Below, one piece after another: positions 1 through 6,010 of a DNA stretch of 8,763 nucleotides. The first letter of the stretch is position 1. Each line of letters starts with the position of its first letter. The stretch is from JBCBWG01 sp039186015 (GTDB taxonomy: Bacteria > Pseudomonadota > Alphaproteobacteria > Rhizobiales > Hyphomicrobiaceae): positions 1 to 8,763 of the forward strand of contig JBCDAH010000166.1 in the NCBI GenBank assembly GCA_039186015.1, in the 5' to 3' direction. The notes under the pieces are model-generated. The model did not search any database and was not told where the DNA came from. It saw nothing but the letters and a program-made list of their open reading frames with translations. The translations under genes were made by a program, and so were the position numbers.

Positions 1-93
1 AAGTAACGGCCAGCGGACTTGCAAACGAACTCAATACTGAGAAGGCAGATCCGCTCATCTCAGCGCAGACTGGCAGGGGGCAGCAGTTAGACG
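1..93. other. Leader upstream of the TTT permease gene; possible end of an upstream gene
   Basis: No complete gene fits here. One frame has a stop at 4-6 (a Lys codon then TAA) and another at 38-40, so either could be the 3' end of a gene outside the window. The third frame stays open far past the permease start, but it does so as a shadow frame and should not be read as coding. A TTT system normally has a periplasmic TctC binding protein gene next to the permease, and such a gene could end here, but too little sequence is present to tell. The purine run GGGGG at 76-80 lies 13 bases before the permease ATG, which is a loose Shine-Dalgarno spacing. Confidence 0.3.
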
Positions 94-2073
94 ATGTACT
101 TCGAGGCTGCCCTCTCCGGGCTGGGTATGGTCGTGGCCTGGCCGGCGCTTGGATATCTCGGGCTTGGTATCATACTCGGTCTTTTCTTCGGTGCTGTCCC
201 AGGCCTCTCGGGGCTGGTTGGCATGGCCATTCTGCTCCCGTTTACGATCGGCATGGACACGGCGTCGGCATTTGCCTTTCTCATCGGGATGTACGCCGTC
301 ACGACAACCAGCGACACGTTGGCTTCCGTGCTGCTCGGCGTACCGGGAACGGCAGCGTCGCAAGCCACGATCCTCGACGGTTATCCGTTGGCGCAAAAAG
401 GCGAGGCTGCCCGCGCCCTTGGTGCGGCGTTTACAGTGTCGGGCATCGGCGGTTTGCTCGGTGCTTTGATGCTCGCGCTCTCGATCCCCATCGTGGAGCC
501 GATTATCCTGGCCATATCCGAACCGGAATTCCTGGTTCTCGGTGTGCTCGGCATGACAATGGTGGGCGCGCTTGCCGGCAGTTCGATGCTGAAAGGCTTG
601 TCGGCCGCCTGTTTGGGGCTGCTGCTCGCGACTGTCGGTTATGCGGAATTCAGTGGCCAGCCGCGCTATACATTCGGCTTCACGTATCTGCTCGATGGCA
701 TCCCGATCCTGCCGCTCGTACTGGGCCTTTTCGCCATACCTGAGATCATCGATCTTGCGGTGAGCAACTCCTCGATCTCGCGCGTCAAACGCGCTGATGT
801 TCGCGCAGGCATGTTGCGCGGCATTCGTGATGCCTTTGTCCATCGGTGGCTGGGCCTGCGCTGCACGGTCATCGGCGTCTATGTCGGCATGCTGCCCGGC
901 CTCGGCGGGGCCATTGTCGATTGGGTCGCGTACGGCCATGCCGTCCAGAGCAGTCGGGACAAATCGCAATTCGGCAAGGGAGATATTCGTGGTGTGATCG
1001 CACCCGAAGCCGCAAACAATGCGATGAAGGGCGGGGCGTTGTTGCCGACGATTGCATTCGCGATTCCGGGCAGCGCTTCGATGGCGATTTTGCTTGGCGC
1101 GTTCACGATCCAGGGGCTTCAGCCCGGACCGCAAATGCTGATCAGCCAGCTCGACGTGACCTTCAGCCTGGTTTGGGCGTTGGCACTGGCCAACATTGCC
1201 GGCGCGATGGCGCTCCTGATTTGGGGCAACCAGATTTCCAAGCTCACGTTCGTGAAAGGTCACATCCTCGTTCCCGCCGTGATGCTGTTCATTTTCATGG
1301 GCTCCTGGATTGAGCGCGGTGACCTTGGAGACTGGATCCTGCTGCTGGCGTTCGGTCTGCTTGGGTACTGCATGAAGAAGGGTGGGTGGGCCCGGCCGCC
1401 GTTGGTGCTTGGTTTCATTCTTGGCAAGATCATGGAGTCCGCGCTGCATTTGAGTATCCAGACGCATGGCATGGCCTCATTCTCACGACCGATCGTCATT
1501 GTTTTGATCGGCCTGCTCGTCCTGACGTTGTTTGTCGCGATCCGGCGCAGTCGCGCCCAGACGGCCAAGGCCAATCCAACCGAAGATTCGGAATCCGAGG
1601 GCGGGGCTGTGCACCATCCTGCAATTTCGTTGCCGCTCTCGCTGATGGCCTGTGCCACGTTTCTCGCAGCGGCTGTTGTGGCGCTTGGCTGGACCTATGG
1701 CGCCAGACTTTTCCCGACGGCGATTATCGTTGCCGGTGGACTGTTGTCGCTGTTGGTGTTGGTTGGCGACATGCGAAATTTGGCCATCATGAAAACCGGA
1801 GGCAATGCCGCGTTGCGCCCGATTGAGTCGGATCAATTTCGCGGCGCGGTGTCATTCGGCGCCTTACTGATCGGCGTCTTGCTGTCCACGCTCGTGCTGG
1901 GGCAGTACGTGTCGTTGATCATTTTTGTCGCGCTTTATCTGAAGGTCTGGGGGCAGTTCGATTGGCGCATCATCGCGCTCTACAGCGCCCTTTCGGCGAT
2001 CGGCCTCTATGGATTGTTCCAGGTGATTGTGCCCGTCATCTGGTATCCTTCGCCGTTCTTCACCCTGTTTTGA
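94..2073 (+). CDS. Tripartite tricarboxylate transporter permease, TctA-TctB fusion
   Basis: This 659-residue inner-membrane protein is the permease of a TTT family system, which takes up organic acids such as citrate-like tri- and dicarboxylates using an ion gradient and a periplasmic binding protein. The TctA core spans about residues 1-483. It shows the repeated PG motif (GAVPGLSG 33-40 and GMLPGLGG 265-272), the conserved stretch GVPGTAASQATILDGYPLA from 82, GVIAPEAANNA at 300-310 and IPGS at 324-327. A polar linker follows (about 484-510, rich in Arg, Ser, Glu). Residues 511-659 then carry about four hydrophobic spans, as in the small subunit TctB. TctA alone is usually about 500 residues, so the extra 150 are best read as a fused TctB. 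The ATG at 94 gives a hydrophobic N-terminus beginning at the right place for TctA. A GST gene follows on the same strand after 90 bases. The substrate cannot be told from sequence. The TctA call is secure; the TctB assignment is inferred from position, length and topology. Confidence 0.93.
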   Translation: MYFEAALSGLGMVVAWPALGYLGLGIILGLFFGAVPGLSGLVGMAILLPFTIGMDTASAFAFLIGMYAVTTTSDTLASVLLGVPGTAASQATILDGYPLAQKGEAARALGAAFTVSGIGGLLGALMLALSIPIVEPIILAISEPEFLVLGVLGMTMVGALAGSSMLKGLSAACLGLLLATVGYAEFSGQPRYTFGFTYLLDGIPILPLVLGLFAIPEIIDLAVSNSSISRVKRADVRAGMLRGIRDAFVHRWLGLRCTVIGVYVGMLPGLGGAIVDWVAYGHAVQSSRDKSQFGKGDIRGVIAPEAANNAMKGGALLPTIAFAIPGSASMAILLGAFTIQGLQPGPQMLISQLDVTFSLVWALALANIAGAMALLIWGNQISKLTFVKGHILVPAVMLFIFMGSWIERGDLGDWILLLAFGLLGYCMKKGGWARPPLVLGFILGKIMESALHLSIQTHGMASFSRPIVIVLIGLLVLTLFVAIRRSRAQTAKANPTEDSESEGGAVHHPAISLPLSLMACATFLAAAVVALGWTYGARLFPTAIIVAGGLLSLLVLVGDMRNLAIMKTGGNAALRPIESDQFRGAVSFGALLIGVLLSTLVLGQYVSLIIFVALYLKVWGQFDWRIIALYSALSAIGLYGLFQVIVPVIWYPSPFFTLF

Positions 2074-2082
2074 TGAGAGCCG

Positions 2083-2116
2083 TGCGCTGTTTGCCTGTTG
2101 GAAAACAGACAGCGCA
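2083..2116 (+). terminator. Bulged stem-loop after the permease gene, terminator-like or intercistronic
   Basis: Nine bases after the permease stop, TGCGCTGT (2083-2090) pairs perfectly with ACAGCGCA (2109-2116). Inside it CTGTT (2095-2099) pairs with AACAG (2104-2108) around a GGAA tetraloop, leaving a four-base bulge TTGC on one side only. That makes 13 base pairs in all. No T-run follows, so it is not a textbook intrinsic terminator. It could weaken read-through into the GST gene or protect the 3' end of the permease message. Confidence 0.5.
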
Positions 2117-2153
2117 TTGGCCGAACCCTGTCGTCTCGCCAAACACCACAGTT

Positions 2154-2157
2154 GGAG
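2154..2157 (+). promoter_or_regulatory. Shine-Dalgarno deciding the GST start
   Basis: GGAG lies six bases before the ATG at 2164. This selects that codon over the in-frame upstream ATG at 2098, which falls inside the stem-loop and would add 22 residues unlike any GST N-terminus. Confidence 0.7.
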
Positions 2158-2163
2158 CTTCGA

Positions 2164-2805
2164 ATGAGTATCGCCCTGTACTATGCCCCCTATGCGTGTT
2201 CGATTGTTCCGCTTGTGGCCTTCATCGAGGCCAATGCAGACGTTGATATCCGGCCTATCAACATTCGCAAGAAGCATCATATGACGCCGGAGTATCGCGC
2301 GCTGAATCCGAAGCACAAGGTGCCGTTGTTGATTGTCGACGGTACGCCGTTGAGCGAAAACGTGGCGATACTGCTTTGGATCGCGCGCAAGTTTCCGGAT
2401 GCCAAGCTGCTTCCAGATGATGATTGGCAACATGCGGAGGCGGTCTCGATTATGGTGTGGTGTGCGTCAGGTATCCACCCGCACATCAGCCGCTATAACG
2501 CGCCACTGAAGTTTTGCGATGTGCCCGGCACGGAAGAGAGCGTGCGTCGTTTGGCCGAAAGAGCACTGAGAGACTGTTTCCAGATTGCGGATGAGCGGCT
2601 GGCGGGGCGCACATTCTTTTTCGATCAATTCACCATCGCTGATGTCTATCTGTTTTGGTGTTTCAGGCGGACAGGCATGTTTGGTCTTGATCTGTCAGAA
2701 TTCAAAAACTGCAACGCGCACTTTGACAAACTGTCGGCGCGCAGCAGTCTTCAAAAGGCGCTGGACTACGAAAAAACGGTGATTGCACAGTTCGAGTCCG
2801 ACTGA
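2164..2805 (+). CDS. Glutathione S-transferase family protein (beta-class-like)
   Basis: A 213-residue cytosolic protein with the two-domain GST layout. The N-terminal thioredoxin fold (about 1-80) begins MSIALYYAPYACS. Its Tyr6 and Cys12 align with the beta-class Tyr/Cys site, where Cys forms a mixed disulfide with glutathione. The cis-Pro motif KVPLL is at 52-56 (Pro54), and LSENVAI (63-69) is the loop that holds the gamma-glutamyl group; the usual Ser of Glu-Ser is Asn66 here. The helical C-terminal domain has the N-capping box TIAD at 157-160. Length is normal for the family. It probably conjugates or reduces a small electrophile with glutathione, but the substrate is unknown. It lies 90 bases after the TTT permease on the same strand, so joint transcription is possible despite the stem-loop between them. 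The start is set by a GGAG ribosome site. Confidence 0.9.
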   Translation: MSIALYYAPYACSIVPLVAFIEANADVDIRPINIRKKHHMTPEYRALNPKHKVPLLIVDGTPLSENVAILLWIARKFPDAKLLPDDDWQHAEAVSIMVWCASGIHPHISRYNAPLKFCDVPGTEESVRRLAERALRDCFQIADERLAGRTFFFDQFTIADVYLFWCFRRTGMFGLDLSEFKNCNAHFDKLSARSSLQKALDYEKTVIAQFESD

Positions 2806-2901
2806 TTTCTCGCAACTCACATGTGCACCCGGTGTGCGCCCAGAGTCTGCTCGCAGCGGTCGCGTTGTGACAGTACCACGTGCGATCAACGCGCGCCGTG
2901 C

Positions 2902-3618
2902 TCACGGCCTGTCGATGACCGTGCGACACAGGACCGTGTTGTCCAGCTTGAGGTCTTTGCTCCAGATGAGCTTCGCGGCCGGCTTCCATGTGATCGTGTC
3001 GTAACCGCCCTTGGGCCGCACTGCGGATTTGGAATGCACGGTTGCGGGCGCCCATGAACTGTCGTCAAAACCCGGGCCCTGCCATCCGACGGGTGGCTCG
3101 GTGATCTTGGCGCGGCAGCTGCCCTGGCCGACTTTGGGATCGCGTTCTCTGGCGCATGCGGCGTCGATCGGCGCATGATGAGTCACGCGACACGTCCAGC
3201 TCGCGTCGGTGACTTTGAGTATCGCGCCCGTTTCCGCATTGATGAACTGCGCGATCGCGCCGCCGTCACCAATTTGCTGGCGGCCTGAGCCGATGTACTC
3301 CAGCCCGGTATCGTTCTCCACGAAGTCGCGGAACTCGAATGCGATGGTCATGGGGAAGTCGGTCCGAAACGTGACACACTCGGCATTGAAGGACCGCTCC
3401 GTCTTGAACGCCACGCTGTCTTCGATCACGGGCCGGCCGTTGACGGATAGGCTGAACCAGTTGTCGACCCAGATCTCAGCGACGACCTTGATGTTGCCGG
3501 GACCGTCCGCCGTGCGCTCGTTCAGGACCTGCTGCGCGTTGGCCGGACGGTCATCGCATCCCGCGAGTAGACTTGTGATGACGACTGCAAGACAAGCGAT
3601 CTGCCAGGGTCGGGTCAT
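2902..3618 (-). CDS. Putative lipoprotein with galactose-binding-like C-terminal region
   Basis: A 238-residue exported protein. Its signal sequence (R3, then a hydrophobic stretch to 17) ends in the lipobox Leu-Ala-Gly-Cys at 18-21, so Cys21 should be lipidated. The residues after it are Asp22 and Asp23; in enterobacteria Asp at +2 keeps a lipoprotein in the inner membrane, though that rule is uncertain in alphaproteobacteria. The mature part has a beta-rich segment (WVDNWFSLSVNG) and, later, GWQGPGFDDSSWAPA. These are typical of galactose-binding jelly-roll modules in sugar-active and adhesion proteins, so binding of an extracellular ligand is inferred. Five further Cys suggest disulfides. 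No catalytic motif is seen. A TTG two codons upstream (3624) is an alternative start. AAGGAG lies 10 bases before the ATG and only 4 before the TTG, so I prefer the ATG. The gene is convergent with the GST gene and has no visible partner. Confidence 0.72.
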   Translation of the reverse strand: MTRPWQIACLAVVITSLLAGCDDRPANAQQVLNERTADGPGNIKVVAEIWVDNWFSLSVNGRPVIEDSVAFKTERSFNAECVTFRTDFPMTIAFEFRDFVENDTGLEYIGSGRQQIGDGGAIAQFINAETGAILKVTDASWTCRVTHHAPIDAACARERDPKVGQGSCRAKITEPPVGWQGPGFDDSSWAPATVHSKSAVRPKGGYDTITWKPAAKLIWSKDLKLDNTVLCRTVIDRP

Positions 3619-3939
3619 TGGCAATACGCTCCTTATTTGACAACGCTATGGTCCGTCGCGGCGCGCCTTGTTTGCCTTGCGGCGACGTGTTGGGCGGCGA
3701 TCAGTGGCTTTCCTATTGTGACATTTTGCTAGGACAGCATTACGACTTGCCCAGGCAGTCGATACGGTGGACTGGGTTGATCACCTCTGCACCGCTTTAG
3801 CGACCCCGCAAGTTGGGCCTTGTTTTACATCTTTTGGGGATCTTGATGAAAGGGAAACAGCATCGAGATGCAGCGCGGCTGAAGTCGCGCATATGTCTGT
3901 GCGCATCCACGTCTTGCAGGCGTGTTTTATGCGGCCTTC

Positions 3940-3965
3940 CGGCAAGCTCTTAAGCGAGCTTGCCG
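3940..3965 (-). terminator. Perfect 10-bp stem-loop downstream of ompW
   Basis: CGGCAAGCTC at 3940-3949 and GAGCTTGCCG at 3956-3965 are exact reverse complements around a six-base loop TTAAGC. The structure lies 92 bases past the ompW stop in the direction of ompW transcription. No T-run follows on either strand, so it may be a back-up transcript-end structure, a processing site or part of a small RNA. The pairing is certain; the role is not. Confidence 0.45.
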
Positions 3966-4015
3966 CATGTCACGGCTGGTACCGTGTCGGGATCATCATA
4001 TGCGGATAGGCGACG

Positions 4016-4048
4016 AGCGCTTGCGCGGCGTGTGCACGCGCAAACGCT
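4016..4048 (-). terminator. Stem-loop directly after the ompW stop codon
   Basis: AGCG-C-TTGCGCG (4016-4027) pairs with CGCGCAA-A-CGCT (4037-4048). This gives 11 base pairs with one C/A mismatch and a nine-base loop. On the minus strand it begins nine bases after the ompW TAA, which is the usual place for a terminator. The tail after it has no T-run. It is most likely the 3'-end structure of the ompW message. Confidence 0.5.
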
Positions 4049-4057
4049 ACCGCCGCA

Positions 4058-4765
4058 TTATTTAAACGATTGATGATCGCGGCGTTCGAAGAGATTGAAG
4101 CGATAGCCAACGCCGAGACTGAAAATCCATGGATCGAGTTCGACGTCGGCAGTCACATCCGTTCCAGCCCATTTCGCGTCGGTTTCCAGCCAGGTCTTCT
4201 TCACATCGGCGTTGAGATACCATCCTGCACCAACCTCGACGTCGACGCCCGCCTGCAATGTCAGACCGATTGCATCGTCGATGTCCAACCGGCCGCCGTT
4301 CAGTGTTGAGTCGGCTGAACCTTCATCAAAGAAGACGATGTATTGAATGCCGGCGCCAATGTACGGCTTGAAGCCGTGACGGCTTTCGAAGTGATACTGG
4401 AGTGTGAGGGCCGGCGGGAATATCCAAGTATCGCCGAGATCAACTCCGTTTAAGCCGCCTTTGCCATCAACGTCATGTTTCGCGAAGCAGCAGAACAGTT
4501 CGACCGCGAGATTTTTCGAGAAAAAATACGTCAGGGTTGCAGACGGAATAACCTCGGTGCTCACTTCGGCATCGAACGCTGAGACGAGGTCGCCGTTGGA
4601 AAAGACGTCGGCACTTGAATCGGGATGAACCACGCTCGCGCCAACGCGCATCATAAAGTTCCCCGAATAATCCTCGGCATGAACGGGTCCAAGCCGGCCG
4701 TCAGCAAATAGGCCGCTCAAAGCTACGAGGCCGGCGAGGAGCGACCCGGTCAACATCTGTTTCAT
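4058..4765 (-). CDS. ompW: OmpW-family outer-membrane protein
   Basis: A 235-residue precursor of a small eight-stranded outer-membrane beta barrel thought to pass small hydrophobic molecules. The signal peptide has Lys2, a hydrophobic core (LLAGLVALSGLFA) and a likely cut after Val-His-Ala. Family landmarks include GDTWIFPPALTLQYHF, FKPYIGAGIQY, the DIDDAIGLTLQAGVD segment, LNADVKKTWLETDA and the closing strand DPWIFSLGVGYRF. The chain does not end on the aromatic residue but continues NLFERRDHQSFK, a tail I associate with alphaproteobacterial members from memory. The ATG at 4765 is preferred: AGAGG lies 8 bases before it and the signal peptide starts directly there. A GTG 57 bases upstream (4822) has its own purine run, but it would add a polar stretch before the signal peptide. 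OmpW genes are often controlled by oxygen or iron regulators, and this one is divergent from a Crp/Fnr-type gene. Confidence 0.92.
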   Translation of the reverse strand: MKQMLTGSLLAGLVALSGLFADGRLGPVHAEDYSGNFMMRVGASVVHPDSSADVFSNGDLVSAFDAEVSTEVIPSATLTYFFSKNLAVELFCCFAKHDVDGKGGLNGVDLGDTWIFPPALTLQYHFESRHGFKPYIGAGIQYIVFFDEGSADSTLNGGRLDIDDAIGLTLQAGVDVEVGAGWYLNADVKKTWLETDAKWAGTDVTADVELDPWIFSLGVGYRFNLFERRDHQSFK

Positions 4766-4907
4766 TGCGTTTGCCTCTAAGGTGGCTACATGGGCGTTTC
4801 GCGCGCATAAGCGGTGTGCCACTCCTCCTCTCCGAGGAACGACGCCGCCGATGGCAAATGATGATGTTGATTCACCGTCGCAGCTAGACGGGTAGGGGCG
4901 TCGCGGT

Positions 4908-4921
4908 CTGACATAGATCAG
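4908..4921 (-). promoter_or_regulatory. Weak FNR/FixK-like box upstream of ompW
   Basis: CTGACATAGATCAG keeps the core TGA-N6-TCA of Crp/Fnr operators. It matches the anaerobox TTGAT-N4-ATCAA at 7 of 10 defined bases. Its centre is about 149 bases before the ompW ATG, which would need a leader of roughly 100 bases if it acts at the classical -41.5 position. Its role is inferred only. Confidence 0.3.
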
Positions 4922-5029
4922 TGAAAAACAAGCACACTGACGACGTTACCAAACAGCAACAATACGATTGTCGGAGATGAGGTTGCGGCGACGTCGTAAC
5001 GCTGTGCGACAACCGATCGCAAGCCGCGA

Positions 5030-5043
5030 TTGATCGAAATCAT
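5030..5043 (+). promoter_or_regulatory. FNR/FixK-type anaerobox upstream of the Crp/Fnr gene
   Basis: TTGATCGAAATCAT matches the FNR/FixK consensus TTGAT-N4-ATCAA at 9 of 10 positions. Its centre is 71 bases before the GTG start. A class II promoter with the box near -41.5 would start transcription around 5078 and leave a leader of about 30 bases, a plausible geometry. The TTTATC at 5060-5065 is the nearest -10-like hexamer but sits a little close. The site suggests autoregulation or control by another FNR/FixK protein. Confidence 0.5.
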
Positions 5044-5107
5044 CGTCGGATTGCTGCGGTTTATCGAAGGTCCATCACGTTTCGGCACGCGATAAGCTGG
5101 GCGGCAC

Positions 5108-5890
5108 GTGATGACCAAGGGCAGCGGCCCGCAACATGGGTTGGCGAAATGGCAGGGCTTTGGAGGGCCGTCGGCTCAACACGGGGAAGTTGAACGCAGG
5201 CGCCGTCAGGTCTCAAGCCTGTTTGCCGAACACGGAAAACGCCTGACGGTGAAAAGCGACCGCGTTGTGCCGTTGAATGAAAGCTCGGATGACAGTGTCA
5301 TTCTTGTGGCGTCGGGGCTGCTTTTGGCGGCGATTGAGCTTCCGTCGGATCGGCGTCAGGTCCTTGGACTGCATGGCCCTGGAAGTGTCGTCTTTTGCCG
5401 GACGGCAACATTGCGCTCAGGCATACGATACAGAGCGATACGTGATGGCGAGATCATTGTGCTTGACACTCCGTCTTTGACGCAGGCGCAGTGGACCTCG
5501 CAGGAAAACCTCGCGGCGCTGTTCGCCGAGGCGACGCAGCAATTGCAACGGATGATGTTACGAACCGCGGCCATCGGCCAATGCCGGTCGGACGAAAAGC
5601 TGGCAACGTTCTTTTTGGAGCTTGCTTTGAGTATTGGCCAATCCTCAGGTGAGAGCGTGGCTTTCGATATGCCGTTACGGCGGGATGATATTGCCGATTA
5701 TCTCGGAATTAACCGGGATACTCTGAGCCGCACGATGTCCAGTTTTCGCCAACGCGGGGTCATCAGAAACATACGGCCGGGTTTTGTTTTGGCGCGGTGG
5801 GATGACCTGATGAATTTGACGCCGCTTTCCGCTTTGATGCTGGGTTCTGAGGATGGCGGGCCGTCGCGTAGCAATGTCGATGACGTTTAA
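5108..5890 (+). CDS. Crp/Fnr-family transcriptional regulator
   Basis: A 260-residue DNA-binding protein. Residues about 30-125 form a divergent cNMP-type beta-roll, about 126-155 the dimerisation helix, and about 190-222 a Crp-type winged helix-turn-helix (RRDDIADYLGINRDTLSRTM, 191-210). The recognition helix reads Asp204-x-x-Ser207-Arg208, close to the Glu-x-x-Ser-Arg of FNR/FixK proteins and unlike the Arg-Glu-x-x-x-Arg of CRP. This fits a TTGAT-type operator such as the one just upstream. There are only two Cys (97 and 159), so an FNR-type Fe-S cluster cannot form. The Gly-Glu and Arg-Ser/Thr residues of a cAMP pocket are also not visible. It may therefore act like FixK, without ligand, or sense through Cys. 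The start is GTG at 5108 or the ATG right after it (5111); no strong ribosome site chooses between them. It is divergent from ompW. Confidence 0.88.
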   Translation: MMTKGSGPQHGLAKWQGFGGPSAQHGEVERRRRQVSSLFAEHGKRLTVKSDRVVPLNESSDDSVILVASGLLLAAIELPSDRRQVLGLHGPGSVVFCRTATLRSGIRYRAIRDGEIIVLDTPSLTQAQWTSQENLAALFAEATQQLQRMMLRTAAIGQCRSDEKLATFFLELALSIGQSSGESVAFDMPLRRDDIADYLGINRDTLSRTMSSFRQRGVIRNIRPGFVLARWDDLMNLTPLSALMLGSEDGGPSRSNVDDV

Positions 5891-5980
5891 GTGTGGGTAT
5901 GTTTGTTTGAAATCGTCGAGACGCCGTCGCTCAGCGAACTATTGCACGTTCGGTTGATCGTGGACGTGGACATAGTACTT

Positions 5981-6010
5981 TGAGGACACGGTTTGTGAGG
6001 ACATGGCTTG
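5981..6010 (+). repeat. Tandem 15-bp duplication across the ankyrin gene start
   Basis: TGAGGACACGGTTTG (5981-5995) is followed at once by TGAGGACATGGCTTG (5996-6010). The two units differ at two positions only. The C-to-T change in the second unit creates the ATG at 6003. The unit length is a multiple of three. The AGG in the second copy is just two bases before that ATG. Confidence 0.75.

Larger units (their letters stand above)
3625..4057. other. Intergenic stretch without a convincing gene, with stem-loops on the ompW side
   Basis: Two short plus-strand reading frames (183 and 243 bases, at 3618-3800 and 3767-4009) cross this stretch. They have no ribosome site, no recognisable domain and erratic composition, so I do not call them genes. 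The part next to the lipoprotein start (about 3625-3720) must carry its promoter; I cannot pick convincing boxes, but AAGGAG on the minus strand is its ribosome site. The part next to ompW holds two strong inverted repeats, listed separately. I see no tRNA-like or riboswitch-like fold. Confidence 0.5.

Noticed and set aside
55..1467. A 470-residue minus-strand reading frame opposite the permease gene.
   Set aside because: Its translation is a charged Arg/His/Gln/Glu-rich string with no domain or ribosome site, the usual mirror of a hydrophobic GC-rich membrane gene.
2895..2908. GCCGTG-CT-CACGGC inverted repeat at the convergent end of the GST and lipoprotein genes.
   Set aside because: The loop is too small for the full stem, there is no T-run, and it overlaps the lipoprotein stop codon; chance in GC-rich DNA is likely.
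3767..4009. An 80-residue plus-strand frame in the region without genes.
   Set aside because: It has no ribosome site, mixed composition and no motif, and its 3' part is made of the inverted repeat at 3940-3965.
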